A DNA stretch of 64,000 nucleotides from NCBI GenBank assembly GCA_050250665.1, contig JBFWOF010000032.1, positions 9,309 to 73,308 on the forward strand. The letters are read 5' to 3'. Shown here in pieces: positions 51,198-60,541 of this stretch. Below the pieces are notes generated by a model, which searched no databases, was not told the origin of the DNA, and saw only the letters and a list, made by a program, of their open reading frames with translations. This DNA comes from JADKFD01 sp050250665. GTDB lineage: Bacteria > Pseudomonadota > Gammaproteobacteria > Xanthomonadales > SZUA-5. A program made the position numbers and the translations under genes. The first letter of the stretch is position 1; every line of letters starts with the position of its first letter.

Positions 51198-53351
51198 TCA
51201 GACGCGTGTGCGCTGCTGCAAACCCGCCATTGCGTCGCCCAGGCTTGACGCCATGGGCGTCGAGTATTCGGGCTGACTGGCGATCCAGCGCATTGCCTCG
51301 GTGATGACGCGCTGCAGGCGAGGGAACTCGACACTCGCGGTTTCGCCGCGTCTGGCGGCATGCTCGACTGTCGCGACGTAATTCGCCGCATCATGCATTC
51401 CTAGCGTGCCCAACTCGTTCGCTACTTTGTGCAGACTCTGCGCGAGCTCCATCGCGGAGCTCGCGCCTTCCAGTGCAGTTAGTCCGTCCGACAAACCTTG
51501 CTCAACATGCAGCAGCAGTTTCTGTACATGGTGAACGTCCTCCATTTGACGCAGGTCAAGCAGCGGGCTGCTCACTGGCGCACCAGCCGATTCGATGCCG
51601 GCTCCTCTTGCAATCGAGGCAAGAACGGACAGTAATCGTTGCGCATCAATCGGCTTGATCAGGAAAGCCGTCGCACCACGTTGGACCACGGTATCTGCGG
51701 TGCCCGACGTATCGTCGGCGCTCACAACCACTATCGGTACAGATGAGTCGCTGGCGACCGCATCGAGCACGTCCCAGCCTGACAGGCCGGGCATGTGCAA
51801 GTCTAGGAAGGCCACGTCGAATCCTCCACGACGCAGAGCCTCTATCGCCGTTTGCCCGTGCATTACCGCGCACACAGAATGTCCCGCGCCTTCGAGCAAT
51901 CGGCACATCACGTCGATGTTGGCATTGTGATCGTCGATAATGAGGCATCGCAAAGCGCGAACACTTTCACGATGTATTCGGAGTTGTTCGAGCACCGGCA
52001 GACGAGGTGCAACCGGGTTGCTGTCGGTGCGTAGCTGCAAGGGAACGGACCAGGTAAACACTGTGCCGCCGCCCGGATTGTCGATAACTCGCAGGGCGCC
52101 GCCAAGGCGTTCGGTGACCTGATGGACGATGAACAGTCCTAGGCCCACGCCTTCATGCGATCGTGTTGCACCAGCGCTGACCTGGTAGAAAGGCTCGAAG
52201 ATCCGCGCCTTGTGTTCGCCGGGTATGCCGATGCCGGTATCGGTCACGGTGCAGATCAGCTGCGCAATACCCGCCTTCCCGTCCGTTTCAGCCTCCATTT
52301 TCAAGCTGACACGCCCGCCCCGCGGCGTGTACTTGATGGCGTTGGCGACGAGATTGACCAGAACCTGTTCTACGCGTCCGGCGTCGCCCAGGAAGTTTGG
52401 TAGGTGGTTGGCAACCTGCGTCGTAAATTCGATCCCGGCGTCCCCAGCGGCTGACCTGCCGATGCCACACACTGTTTCCAGGATCGTGTACAGACACAGG
52501 GGATCATTCGCCATCGCCAGACTGCCCGAGTTCTGCTTGGTAATGTCCAGGACATTGTCCACGCTGTTCGACAAGGCCCGCGCGGTGATCTGGGTCTGTT
52601 CTACCAGCGCACACTGGTCGGGGCTGAGGCCGTTTTTGTCAATCAAGGAGATAGTGTTGACAATGACGTTGAGCGGTGTCCGCATTTCGTGCGACATCGC
52701 ACCGACGAAGCGATTTTGGGCATCGCGCGCATCAATCGCCTGAACGGTGATTTCCCGCAACGCTGAGAGAATTCGACCGATGAGCAGAGGAAGTCCTACT
52801 GTCAACACGACGGCGTAAACGAGGTAGGCCGGTCGGCTGAACCAATAGCTGGAAGGTGCCGACCACAAGAGTATCGCGAGTGACGCGCCTACGCTGATGT
52901 TGAACCAGCGTCGTGGATACCGCGCGCCGACGGCGATGGCAAGGAACGGCAGTATCGCCTCCAGCGTGATGAGTAGTAGAAAGGCATTTTTGGTCAGGAC
53001 CGCAATGATCAGGAAATTGGCGACGGTGCCGGTCGCGTCGATCGCCGGAGTCACCCGAAGTCGGCCTGTCAAGATTGCGATCAGCCATCCGAGGCTGATC
53101 AAGAAAAGGCCTAGGGCCCATGGAAAGACCGAGCGTGCATCGTGCACTAGAACGGGCTGTGTGCCATGTGAGCGCCACAGTATTACCCAGAGGACCACGA
53201 GCCCCAGCACCGCGCAACGAAGCACCGCCACCCTGCGCTCCCCGAGCGAGGCGACCACGCTATCCATCGTCGGGTTGCGTAGCGATTTATTGAGTTGAGC
53301 CAGCGACATGTCGTCGCCGTAGGGGGTGCGTTGCCCTTTGCCGATCTTCAT
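51198..53351 (-). CDS. RpfC-like hybrid histidine kinase (5-6 TM, HisKA, HATPase, REC, Hpt)
   Basis: The 717-aa protein has five to six N-terminal membrane helices (about 45-205), then HisKA with GAMSHEMRTPLNVI, HATPase with NAIKYTPRGG, DTGIGIPG and GVGLGLFI, a receiver (about 475-590) with Asp in VAFLDLHMPGLSGWD and Lys in LIKPID, and a C-terminal Hpt with HKVANELGTLG. Length and domain order match RpfC, the sensor of diffusible fatty-acid signals in Xanthomonas. No RpfG-type HD-GYP protein or RpfF synthase is in the window. AGGTAGAG precedes the ATG. The operon continues to the CPBP protease and hydrolase. Confidence 0.88.
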   Translation of the reverse strand: MKIGKGQRTPYGDDMSLAQLNKSLRNPTMDSVVASLGERRVAVLRCAVLGLVVLWVILWRSHGTQPVLVHDARSVFPWALGLFLISLGWLIAILTGRLRVTPAIDATGTVANFLIIAVLTKNAFLLLITLEAILPFLAIAVGARYPRRWFNISVGASLAILLWSAPSSYWFSRPAYLVYAVVLTVGLPLLIGRILSALREITVQAIDARDAQNRFVGAMSHEMRTPLNVIVNTISLIDKNGLSPDQCALVEQTQITARALSNSVDNVLDITKQNSGSLAMANDPLCLYTILETVCGIGRSAAGDAGIEFTTQVANHLPNFLGDAGRVEQVLVNLVANAIKYTPRGGRVSLKMEAETDGKAGIAQLICTVTDTGIGIPGEHKARIFEPFYQVSAGATRSHEGVGLGLFIVHQVTERLGGALRVIDNPGGGTVFTWSVPLQLRTDSNPVAPRLPVLEQLRIHRESVRALRCLIIDDHNANIDVMCRLLEGAGHSVCAVMHGQTAIEALRRGGFDVAFLDLHMPGLSGWDVLDAVASDSSVPIVVVSADDTSGTADTVVQRGATAFLIKPIDAQRLLSVLASIARGAGIESAGAPVSSPLLDLRQMEDVHHVQKLLLHVEQGLSDGLTALEGASSAMELAQSLHKVANELGTLGMHDAANYVATVEHAARRGETASVEFPRLQRVITEAMRWIASQPEYSTPMASSLGDAMAGLQQRTRV

Positions 53352-53408
53352 TCTCTACCTTGATGCCGTGCATCGAGGGCAGGGCATTGCTGCACTAGAT
53401 CTGCGCCG

Positions 53409-54461
53409 CTAGACGGACGCAGGTTCTTCAATGGATTGGCAGTCACCTTTCAACTGTTCATCAAATCGCCTCAGGAACTCGGATCTGTGGTCGTAGTAGC
53501 GAACGACCAGACCGCAAGCCTTCATCAGTCGAATGATTTGGAAGGGGACGTCGACCTGCCCAGGCAGGAACGCCGTGTTCGCCGAGGCGCGGAAGGCGTG
53601 GTGGTTATTATGCCATTCCCCGGCCAGGAAGCCGTAGAAGCGCTGATTTCTTGCAAAGGAATGACGGTCCAGATCCCAGCCATCGATCTGCTTCGGATTC
53701 TCTGCCGTGCCGTGGCCTCGGAAGTTAAAATCACGGACTGCGGCATGCCAGCAGAACTGCACTGCATACCATGCCATGACGAACGGAATCCCGCCGAGCG
53801 CGTACCAGAATGCAGTCCACAACACAGAGGCGAAGACCCAGCGGGCTAGGTAGTGCGGGATGAGTTCCACGCAGCCCCAGCGGCGAAAGCTCTCGTAGCT
53901 GGCGAATGGCATGCCGATATGGGCGATGCGTGACTTGATCTGTCGGTATTGCTCTTCGGTTACCTCGGTATCGATTTCGAAATAGGAAGCAATGTAGTTG
54001 CCCAACCATCCCAGCCTTGGGCCGTTGGGGTCGAGGTCCCGGTCTGGATGGCTATGGTGCACATGGTGCACCAGCGCATAAACCTCCTCGCGGTAGCCAA
54101 GTGGGTTCAGCCAGAGCAATATTCTGGGTACCCACACGCTTCGGAAGCGGAATGCGCGGTGGCTGCAGTATCGGTGGTACCAAACGGTGTTCACGAAGTT
54201 CGCCAAGAATAAGAAAATAGCGAAGAACAGCAGCATCGTCGGGAAGCTGGCGTAGGCCACAAAGAACACCAGAGCAGGTGCCAGCATCAACAGGTGGGTG
54301 GTCTCGAAGAGCGCATGCATGGTGCGCCGCCTGTCGGCGATGAAGTTCATCGACCGCCCGTACTGTCGGAGTGCATCGCGCAAGGTCACCTTGCGTGCAT
54401 TGCCTTGTTCATCGCGCAGCGAGTAGGCGCGCGGAAGGAGGCGGAGACTCGGTTCGCTCAT
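53409..54461 (-). CDS. Delta-9-type fatty acid/acyl-CoA desaturase
   Basis: The 350-aa protein has histidine boxes HRYCSH, HHVHHS and EWHNNHHAF, and four membrane helices, the layout of stearoyl-CoA-like desaturases. The extra N-terminal 60 residues (SEPSLRLLPRAYSLRDEQG) are soluble. The ATG at 54461 follows GAGGATG. It is the first gene of the minus-strand unit leading into the RpfC-like kinase, 57 bp away. It is a second desaturase in the region beside the one at 39301. Confidence 0.9.
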   Translation of the reverse strand: MSEPSLRLLPRAYSLRDEQGNARKVTLRDALRQYGRSMNFIADRRRTMHALFETTHLLMLAPALVFFVAYASFPTMLLFFAIFLFLANFVNTVWYHRYCSHRAFRFRSVWVPRILLWLNPLGYREEVYALVHHVHHSHPDRDLDPNGPRLGWLGNYIASYFEIDTEVTEEQYRQIKSRIAHIGMPFASYESFRRWGCVELIPHYLARWVFASVLWTAFWYALGGIPFVMAWYAVQFCWHAAVRDFNFRGHGTAENPKQIDGWDLDRHSFARNQRFYGFLAGEWHNNHHAFRASANTAFLPGQVDVPFQIIRLMKACGLVVRYYDHRSEFLRRFDEQLKGDCQSIEEPASV

Positions 54462-54550
54462 CGTTTCATCCTCTTGGTTCGAAGCCCGTGCCGAGCCGTC
54501 GTTGTCGGGGCTCCGGCCGAGAGAACCCATTGTAGCGGTGTATTGGTGTA

Positions 54551-54578
54551 GTGTTGTAGAGTAATCCCATGCGATACA
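54551..54578 (+). promoter_or_regulatory. Promoter-like element in front of the cdsA-like operon
   Basis: GTGTTG, 16 bases, GATACA, containing TGTTGTAGAG as in the element at 46922-46949. It lies 43 bases upstream of the ATG at 54622. The same gap also carries the promoter of the desaturase on the other strand. Confidence 0.55.
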
Positions 54579-54621
54579 TCGCACAAGCGATGGCAGCTCA
54601 ATGGGAATCAGGAGCTCGAGG

Positions 54622-55518
54622 ATGGAACTGGAAGCGGTCAATCCGCGGTATGCCGCGGCAGCGAAAGGCAATCGACATCCGCATGACCTGCTGCCGCGGA
54701 TCGCAACATCGCTGGTCGTTGCGCCCATTGCCTGCTGGAGCTTGTTGGTGCTTGAACGCCCTGCGCTCATGTCGGCCGGTGCGATCGTCTGTGGCGTCTT
54801 GCTGTGGGAATGGCTTGCGCTCTGCGGCATGAAATCGCCAGGCCAGAGGGTAGGGGTGCTGGCAACCTTCCTAGCCACGGCTGCGGGGCTTGAGCAGGCG
54901 TCGGCAATCGCAGCGCAAGGCCTACTCTGGGTCAGCGCCGCGTTCTGGCCGCTCGCAGCGGTATGGCTACGTCGCGCCGAGTTCGGTTCTGGCCGATCGG
55001 CATGGGTTCTGGTGCTGAAATCACTACTCGGGTTTGGACTCGCACTTGCGATGCACAGCGCATTTTCCCGATTGCTGACGCTCGATAACGGTCGCGGACT
55101 TTTGCTTTACCTCATTGCTCTCACCTGTCTCATGGACTCGCTCTGCTACATCATTGGCAAGTACTCCAACACACTCCGCGAATGGCCTCTGCTCGCGCCG
55201 GCAGTCAGCGGCGTCAAGAATTTCGGCGTGCTTCTCGCCGCCTGGGGGGCTACGGTCACGGTCGGCGCCATCATTGCGGCGGGTCCGTGGCTTCAGTACA
55301 CCCGTGCGTATGCAGCATCGGTACTCGCTGCATGTGCCGCCATCGCACTGGTCAGCGGCGTCGTCGGAGATCTGATGGCCAGTCTGCTGAAGCGTCATGC
55401 CGGCGTGGAAAACAGCGGCGACATCCTGCCCGGGCATGGCGGGGTATTGGACAGGCTCGACTCTCTTCTGGCCGCATTGCCGATCTTCACCATCGCCTAC
55501 ACCCTTTTTTCGGAATGA
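54622..55518 (+). CDS. CdsA-like phosphatidate cytidylyltransferase
   Basis: The 298-aa protein has about eight membrane helices. The C-terminal signature GVVGDLMASLLKRHAG and GDILPGHGGVLDRLDS matches CTP:phosphatidate cytidylyltransferase, which makes CDP-diacylglycerol. The usual lysine-aspartate before the GHGG part (KD.G) is replaced by NSGD, and the upstream SPKKT-type motif is degenerate (SGVKNFG). It may therefore use a different lipid phosphate. GGAGC precedes the ATG at 54622. It overlaps the PAP2 gene by ATGA. Confidence 0.85.
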   Translation: MELEAVNPRYAAAAKGNRHPHDLLPRIATSLVVAPIACWSLLVLERPALMSAGAIVCGVLLWEWLALCGMKSPGQRVGVLATFLATAAGLEQASAIAAQGLLWVSAAFWPLAAVWLRRAEFGSGRSAWVLVLKSLLGFGLALAMHSAFSRLLTLDNGRGLLLYLIALTCLMDSLCYIIGKYSNTLREWPLLAPAVSGVKNFGVLLAAWGATVTVGAIIAAGPWLQYTRAYAASVLAACAAIALVSGVVGDLMASLLKRHAGVENSGDILPGHGGVLDRLDSLLAALPIFTIAYTLFSE

Positions 55519-56279
55519 CCGTGTTTTCTCAAAATCCTGCAAGTTCGCGTGAACGCGCGGCGCCCACGGGTGATTCGCTGCCGGTTCGGCTGACGACCTG
55601 GCACGATGCCGCCAGATTGATCCTCATCGGTGCCCCGATCGCCACGGTTACAACGCTTGTTTGCGTCTTCTGGGTGGACCTCCCGCTCGCGACCTGGCTG
55701 CATGGCCATGGCTGGGACTCGCATGCGTGGATGCGCTGGCTGATGGTTACCCCCATTGTGCTGGTGCCTATGGCGGGCTTGTATCTGCTGGTCCATGTAC
55801 TGCGCCGCAGTCGCGGATCGGTCTCGCGACACGAGCACGTAGCATTCGTGCTCTGTTCTGGACTGCTGGTCTCCCAAGAGATCAAGGATATGCTCAAGCG
55901 CGCGTTTGGACGCACGTGGCCGCGCGACGTATCCGACCTCGGCACGGCGCCGCCGTCGGCGGACTGTGCGCCGGCAAGTCTCGGGTATATCAACGACGGA
56001 CTGCATTCTTTCACACTGTTTGCCGGTGCCACGAAGCCATTTCAGGCGTTTCCGTCCGGGTCCACTTCTGCTCTGTTGACCGTGGCATTGCCAATCATGG
56101 TTCTCTACCCGCGAACTCGCCTACCGCTGGGTGTATTCCTGCTCGCCTCGCTGAGTTCGCTAGTTATCACCAATACCCATTTTCTCGGAGACATTTTCGG
56201 CGGCGTCTATGTCGGGGCCGTCGCCGCCTGCATTTGCCTCGCAGCGCTGGGTGCGCCACGTGAGGAACGCAGTAATTGA
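55515..56279 (+). CDS. PAP2-family lipid phosphatase
   Basis: The 254-aa membrane protein has the three PAP2 motifs: KRAFGRTWP (KX6RP), FPSGSTS (PSGH with Thr in place of His) and NTHFLGDIFGG (SRX5HX3D with His and Asp present). It would dephosphorylate a lipid phosphate or diphosphate at the periplasmic face. The Thr substitution in motif 2 may lower activity or alter specificity. It overlaps the cdsA-like gene by four bases. Confidence 0.82.
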   Translation: MTVFSQNPASSRERAAPTGDSLPVRLTTWHDAARLILIGAPIATVTTLVCVFWVDLPLATWLHGHGWDSHAWMRWLMVTPIVLVPMAGLYLLVHVLRRSRGSVSRHEHVAFVLCSGLLVSQEIKDMLKRAFGRTWPRDVSDLGTAPPSADCAPASLGYINDGLHSFTLFAGATKPFQAFPSGSTSALLTVALPIMVLYPRTRLPLGVFLLASLSSLVITNTHFLGDIFGGVYVGAVAACICLAALGAPREERSN

Positions 56280-56313
56280 CGCGACCGCAATTCAGAAGGC
56301 GCCCGACACCACG

Positions 56314-57324
56314 ATGTTGGCTCCCGTCGGTTACACGGCCAAGTCATCGGTGCGCAGACGATGGGCGCTGTTGCTGCGCGCCCTGCTCGGCACGGCGGCG
56401 GTGGTTTTCGTGTGCTCGCGGTTCCAGGTGTGGGATCGCCTGCAGAGTCTCTCGTCCTCAATTCATGCGGAATTTGTTCTATCCGGCCTGCTGGCGACGG
56501 TCTGTCTGATTGCGGTGCGCGCCCATCGATGGAACATGATTGTCGGCGCATGCGGTGAGAACCTGAGTCTTGCAGAGCTTGTGCGTGTTTACGGAGCGAG
56601 TTTTTTCCTGGGGTTGGTGAGTCCCGGAAAGATAGGCGAATTGATGCGCATATGGTCAGTACGCGACCGTGTCGGTGGTATCTCCACCGCCACGTTCACC
56701 GTTGCCTTTGACCGCATATTCGATCTTGCGCCTACATTGATGTTGACCGCTGCCTTTGGCGTTGTGAGCGGTTATGGCGGTACGGTCAATCGTGGCATCG
56801 TAGTCGGAGGAGCCGGCATCCTGGCCGTCGGCTCAGTGATCTTGCTGTGCCACCCTGCATGGCTATGGCGTCAGGTCGAGCGGTTGTCCGGCCGGCTGTT
56901 GAAGCGTTTGCATGCGCGCGGCTCGATCACAAGCCCCGATGCAGTCGACTCGGCGGCACCACGATTGGGTCGGGGCTTGATTGCCTCGGCCTTGGCGCTG
57001 TCCGCGTTCTCCCAGATTCTGGCTCTGGGCCAGGTATATCTGTTTGCTTGCGCCTTGGGACTGGAACTCAATCCGCTGATGATCTACGCCGTGGTAACGG
57101 TTGCCACAGTTGTAGCAAGTTTGCCGCTTTCTATCGCCGGCTTCGGGACGCGAGAAATTGCTGTCGTGCTGGCGCTGACTTCGCTCGGAGTCTCAAATGA
57201 AGACGCCGTTTCTTTCTCCCTGCTCTGGCTCGGCAACTTCGTTGCCATGCTCGGACTTTCCTTTGTTGCTTTCCTTGCTGACTCGATGACCCCAGTGACT
57301 TCCCAGCTTCGAAACGAATCATGA
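56314..57324 (+). CDS. LPG-synthase-TM/UPF0104-like flippase-type membrane protein
   Basis: The 336-aa protein has about eight membrane helices and the conserved SFFLGLVSPGKIGELMR, AFDRIFDL and SIAGFGTREIA segments. These belong to the lysylphosphatidylglycerol synthetase transmembrane family, whose members move or modify lipids (MprF N-terminal half, AglD). No aminoacyltransferase domain is attached. The start is uncertain: an ATG at 56314, 34 bases after the PAP2 stop, without a strong ribosome site. It overlaps the lipoprotein gene by ATGA. Confidence 0.82.
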   Translation: MLAPVGYTAKSSVRRRWALLLRALLGTAAVVFVCSRFQVWDRLQSLSSSIHAEFVLSGLLATVCLIAVRAHRWNMIVGACGENLSLAELVRVYGASFFLGLVSPGKIGELMRIWSVRDRVGGISTATFTVAFDRIFDLAPTLMLTAAFGVVSGYGGTVNRGIVVGGAGILAVGSVILLCHPAWLWRQVERLSGRLLKRLHARGSITSPDAVDSAAPRLGRGLIASALALSAFSQILALGQVYLFACALGLELNPLMIYAVVTVATVVASLPLSIAGFGTREIAVVLALTSLGVSNEDAVSFSLLWLGNFVAMLGLSFVAFLADSMTPVTSQLRNES

Positions 57325-58436
57325 AATCTGACCTGCACGCAATTTCGAGGCTACGGCGAGTGGCGCTCATAGTTACCGCTGTCTTGATGTCGGCCTGCAC
57401 GACTTCAACCAAAGCGCTACGTCCCGAGGACGCGACGACCGTGCCAAGTGCGCAGATCATGGCGTCCGAATACCTGCAGCCAAGCGCGTCACGCACTGTT
57501 CCGGTGATTCTGATTCGAGAAAAAGGCTACATCGGCAGCAAGATGGGTACTGTTGCTGTAGTCGACGAAAAGCCCGTTGCGCTGTTGTTGCGCAAACAAA
57601 AGTTGTTGGTGTATCTGGCACCGGGAGAGCACGTCTTTGCCATGGGATACGCCAAACATCTTGAGACGCGCCCGCTCACTCAAGCTTCCATAAAAGTCAT
57701 GGCGAACCAGCCATTGGTGGTGTCCTTCCGCTTGTTTCTAGGACAAGAGCCTGAGATTGTTGCGCTTTCCAGTGAGCAGGCCAGTGCAATTCCCTCCGAG
57801 CATGTGCTCAAGGTCTGCGATACCGCGTTCAATGCCGGCGGACCAGCATACTGCGACGTCGATTCCAGTGGTGCCGTCTGGTCAGACGGCACTATATGCG
57901 CCAATGTGTGCGCACGCGCCCACCTCCCCAGGACAGAGCCGAGCTGGTCGGACCTGGGGAACCTGGAAGAGTACGCGGACCCAAACGACATAGCCGGAAT
58001 TATCGACGGCGCCATCGAAAAGGCGAGTCGCCGAGATTGGATGCGTGGAAACGTTGGTCGCGCGATGAACCCGAAACACCGCTATGTTTACACGCGTGTC
58101 AAGGGTTGGATCGATTTGAAGCACGTCATCTCCACGACGAGTAACCCTGGAGCTTATATCCCCGGTGCTTCCTGGCTGGCATCATATGGCGTGGAGGTCG
58201 CGCAAGTGTTCGTGGCTCCTATGTCTGCGTTTCTCGAAGAAGACGAAGTCTCCAATTCGATTGGCGCTTGGGCCGCGCTTCGCTACTTCGTCACCCTAGG
58301 AAGGAAAGGAACCCGCGGCGAGATCGCACAGGCCAAGATCTTCTCTTTGCATCCGATGACACGCGATGAGGCTTTGAGTGAATTCGGCATCGCAGTCGCA
58401 AGATTCGACCTTACCGAAAATGGCGCTCCGCACTAG
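57321..58436 (+). CDS. Lipoprotein of unknown function, last gene of the cdsA-like operon
   Basis: The 371-aa protein has a lipoprotein signal sequence ending LMSAC (Cys26). Residues about 55-160 look like a DUF2846-type beta domain (VPVILIREKGYIGSKMGTVAVVDEKPVALLLRKQKLLVYLAPGEHVFAMG). The C-terminal half (about 190-371) has a helical pattern with four cysteines near 165-200. It probably sits at the outer or inner membrane surface and may assist lipid export or stress sensing. Confidence 0.72.
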   Translation: MKSDLHAISRLRRVALIVTAVLMSACTTSTKALRPEDATTVPSAQIMASEYLQPSASRTVPVILIREKGYIGSKMGTVAVVDEKPVALLLRKQKLLVYLAPGEHVFAMGYAKHLETRPLTQASIKVMANQPLVVSFRLFLGQEPEIVALSSEQASAIPSEHVLKVCDTAFNAGGPAYCDVDSSGAVWSDGTICANVCARAHLPRTEPSWSDLGNLEEYADPNDIAGIIDGAIEKASRRDWMRGNVGRAMNPKHRYVYTRVKGWIDLKHVISTTSNPGAYIPGASWLASYGVEVAQVFVAPMSAFLEEDEVSNSIGAWAALRYFVTLGRKGTRGEIAQAKIFSLHPMTRDEALSEFGIAVARFDLTENGAPH

Positions 58437-59140
58437 CGACACCAACTGTTCCTGCATTCAGCGCGGTGCAGCGCACGAGACTAGTCGAAGCACAAGATCC
58501 TGTCCGCACCGACAATTCGGCGGTCGAGTCTTGTCGTTCTGGGAGATAGTTTGCAGGGTGCCAAGCTCCGGAGCCTTTGATCCCGCATTCCAACACCGGA
58601 CTCGCCTGCTTGCGATCGGGGGCAGGCGGACAAGTTGAATCTGGAACGCGTTGATGAAATTGGGCATCCCAGCATGCTCGACGTCTTTCATCGCCTTGTC
58701 TTGTGCCGGCGCCCTTGCCGCCGGCTAAGTTATTGGATGACGTGCGCTCTCGTGCTTGCCAAGCGTTGCGCCACTCACGCACGCCTCGTCAGGCATCGAA
58801 TGTGGTGCCTGCGTGCGGTATGCGTGCGGCCTGCATCGAACTGGATACGCCATGACTGCTAGCCTGAAGAATCCGCGCGGGACTCGCTGCAGAATTGAAT
58901 ACCGGTGTACATGTATGGTCCAGCGATCAATCGCGCGGTGTTGCGACGGCTCGCGAGTCTTCGCGAAGTGTCGAGAGTCGCTCCGACTCATGGTGAAACA
59001 CCAATTCCATGTCTGGGCAGGTCGGCCTGTGCTCCCTGCACGCTACGAGCGCGACCTGGCACGCACCCCAGCACGATCCAGCATCCGCCCAGTAGACCGC
59101 TGTTTGCGTGTAGACAACACCAGCAGATCCGGTGACAAGT
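58437..59140. other. Non-coding stretch at the start of the integrative element
   Basis: Several short open frames occur but no motif, signal or known family. The start of the element (or its attachment site) may lie here or in the end of the lipoprotein gene. I see no tRNA, transposase or clear repeat in this part. Confidence 0.35.
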
Positions 59141-59235
59141 GCTCGCTCAAGACGCATCTGAAACACGTGTTCTGGCGTTGCGTTCTGGTGTTCTGAAGGG
59201 TTGCAAACGAACAGTCCAAGAACACCCAGCGTGCC

Positions 59236-59520
59236 GTGTTTGTGCCACTGTTTGTTACGGCTGAGTGCAGTGCCACAAAACACGTGTTTTCCGCGTCCTT
59301 ACAAGGTTTCAGCGTGTTTCCACGAGCCCTGTTTCGGCGCCAAACAGGGTGTTTGTGCCAGCACATGACGAATACACCGGTGTTTGTGCCGCTTGGCACA
59401 AACACGGCAAAGGGCGTGTTTTCCGCGTTGGGACGCTGTTTCCGGGTGTTCCGGCGATGGTCGAAAACGCTGCTTCTCGCGCGCGCGTGTAGGGCCGTAA
59501 CAAATGCCGGCGAAAACGGT
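59236..59520. repeat. Iteron-like array A (GTGTTTGTGCC)
   Basis: The 11-mer GTGTTTGTGCC occurs at 59236-59246, 59349-59359 and 59380-59390, and inverted at 59395-59405. The last two form a perfect hairpin with a 4-base loop. GTTTTCCGCGT occurs at 59286 and 59418. TCTCGCGCGCGCG lies at 59475-59488. The arrangement resembles a replication origin with iterons. Confidence 0.6.
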
Positions 59521-59674
59521 CTCCTCTACCGCCAACTTGGACTGTTCGAAACAGCGCTTCGGATAGCCTGAAACGCTTTTTGGTGTACCGGTTGGCAGCG
59601 GAGTTCTCGAAGGTCAAACGTGCCCAAACACACACGGCGAAACGTCTGGCGGTTGGTCCCGTTGGGTCAAGGCA

Positions 59675-60541
59675 TCAGCTGAATTGATGCGTTGGGCGCT
59701 TGGCGACGGTTTTCGGTTCGTAGACCCGCAAACACTCCAGTAGTGTGTTGTCGTGGATGTCCAGAACACGGCGCAGCGGCTGTTGGTATCCACCGGCCAG
59801 GTTCCACGCAATCGGCAACCTGCGCGCGGCGCAGAATTCGAAAACGCTGCGGTCACGCTCACGAAGCTGCTCGGTAGTCAGCCAGCCGCCCAAGGGATCA
59901 TCGATATGCGGATCCGCGCCGGCCTGGTACAACAGCACGTCGCAGTCGGCAAAGCCCGCCAGGATTGTCGGCAGCTGATCGAAGTAGCCTGCCGCATCCT
60001 TGGGATGCCAGTAGTGCTCGCCGACGCTGTAGTGCACTACACGCGTTTCCCCGACCGCCTCCAGAATCTCGTCGGTGCCGTCGCCATAGTGCATGTCGGC
60101 ATCGAGTATGCCCACGCGCGTGGCAACGCCGTCCTGCAGCAAGGCGCGCGCCGTCACCACCAGCCCGTTGAAGGTGCAGAAGTCCGCCGCGAAGGCGTAC
60201 ATGGCGTGATGGAAGCCGGCACAGGGCGCCACCGCGACCGTTCCATCCGCCATCGCCGCGCGCGCCGCTGAGAGCATCGAGCCACTGGTGTAGGGCAGGC
60301 TAGCGGCCAATTCCAGCGACCGATTGCCGAATCCGTTGGACGCGCGACCCGCCAACACGTCGGCGACATATTCCAGCGAATGCGCGAGGCACAGCTGCGC
60401 GACGCTCACCGGTTGCGGCGCAATGATCTCCAACTGCGGCGCGATGGCCAGCCAGGACTCCACGACCGCTTGCGGCTTGTGCGCACTCGGCGATCGGGAC
60501 TGTGGTGGGCCCAGCATTTCGGGCGAGTAGAAGATCTTCAA
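59675..60541 (-). CDS. Histone deacetylase-family (acetylpolyamine amidohydrolase-like) enzyme
   Basis: The 288-aa zinc hydrolase has the His pair in GFHHAMY, the zinc ligands in LDADMHYGDGT (Asp, His), and a final Asp in YQAGADPHIDDPLGG. The conserved Gly-Gly (NLAGGYQ) lies near the C-terminus. The natural start MKIFYSPEML uses a TTG at 60541 with GGGGGT upstream; the next ATG would remove the N-terminal strand. It lies between arrays A and B, so it may be cargo of the element. The substrate (acetyl-lysine, polyamine or another amide) is unknown. Confidence 0.83.
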   Translation of the reverse strand: MKIFYSPEMLGPPQSRSPSAHKPQAVVESWLAIAPQLEIIAPQPVSVAQLCLAHSLEYVADVLAGRASNGFGNRSLELAASLPYTSGSMLSAARAAMADGTVAVAPCAGFHHAMYAFAADFCTFNGLVVTARALLQDGVATRVGILDADMHYGDGTDEILEAVGETRVVHYSVGEHYWHPKDAAGYFDQLPTILAGFADCDVLLYQAGADPHIDDPLGGWLTTEQLRERDRSVFEFCAARRLPIAWNLAGGYQQPLRRVLDIHDNTLLECLRVYEPKTVAKRPTHQFS

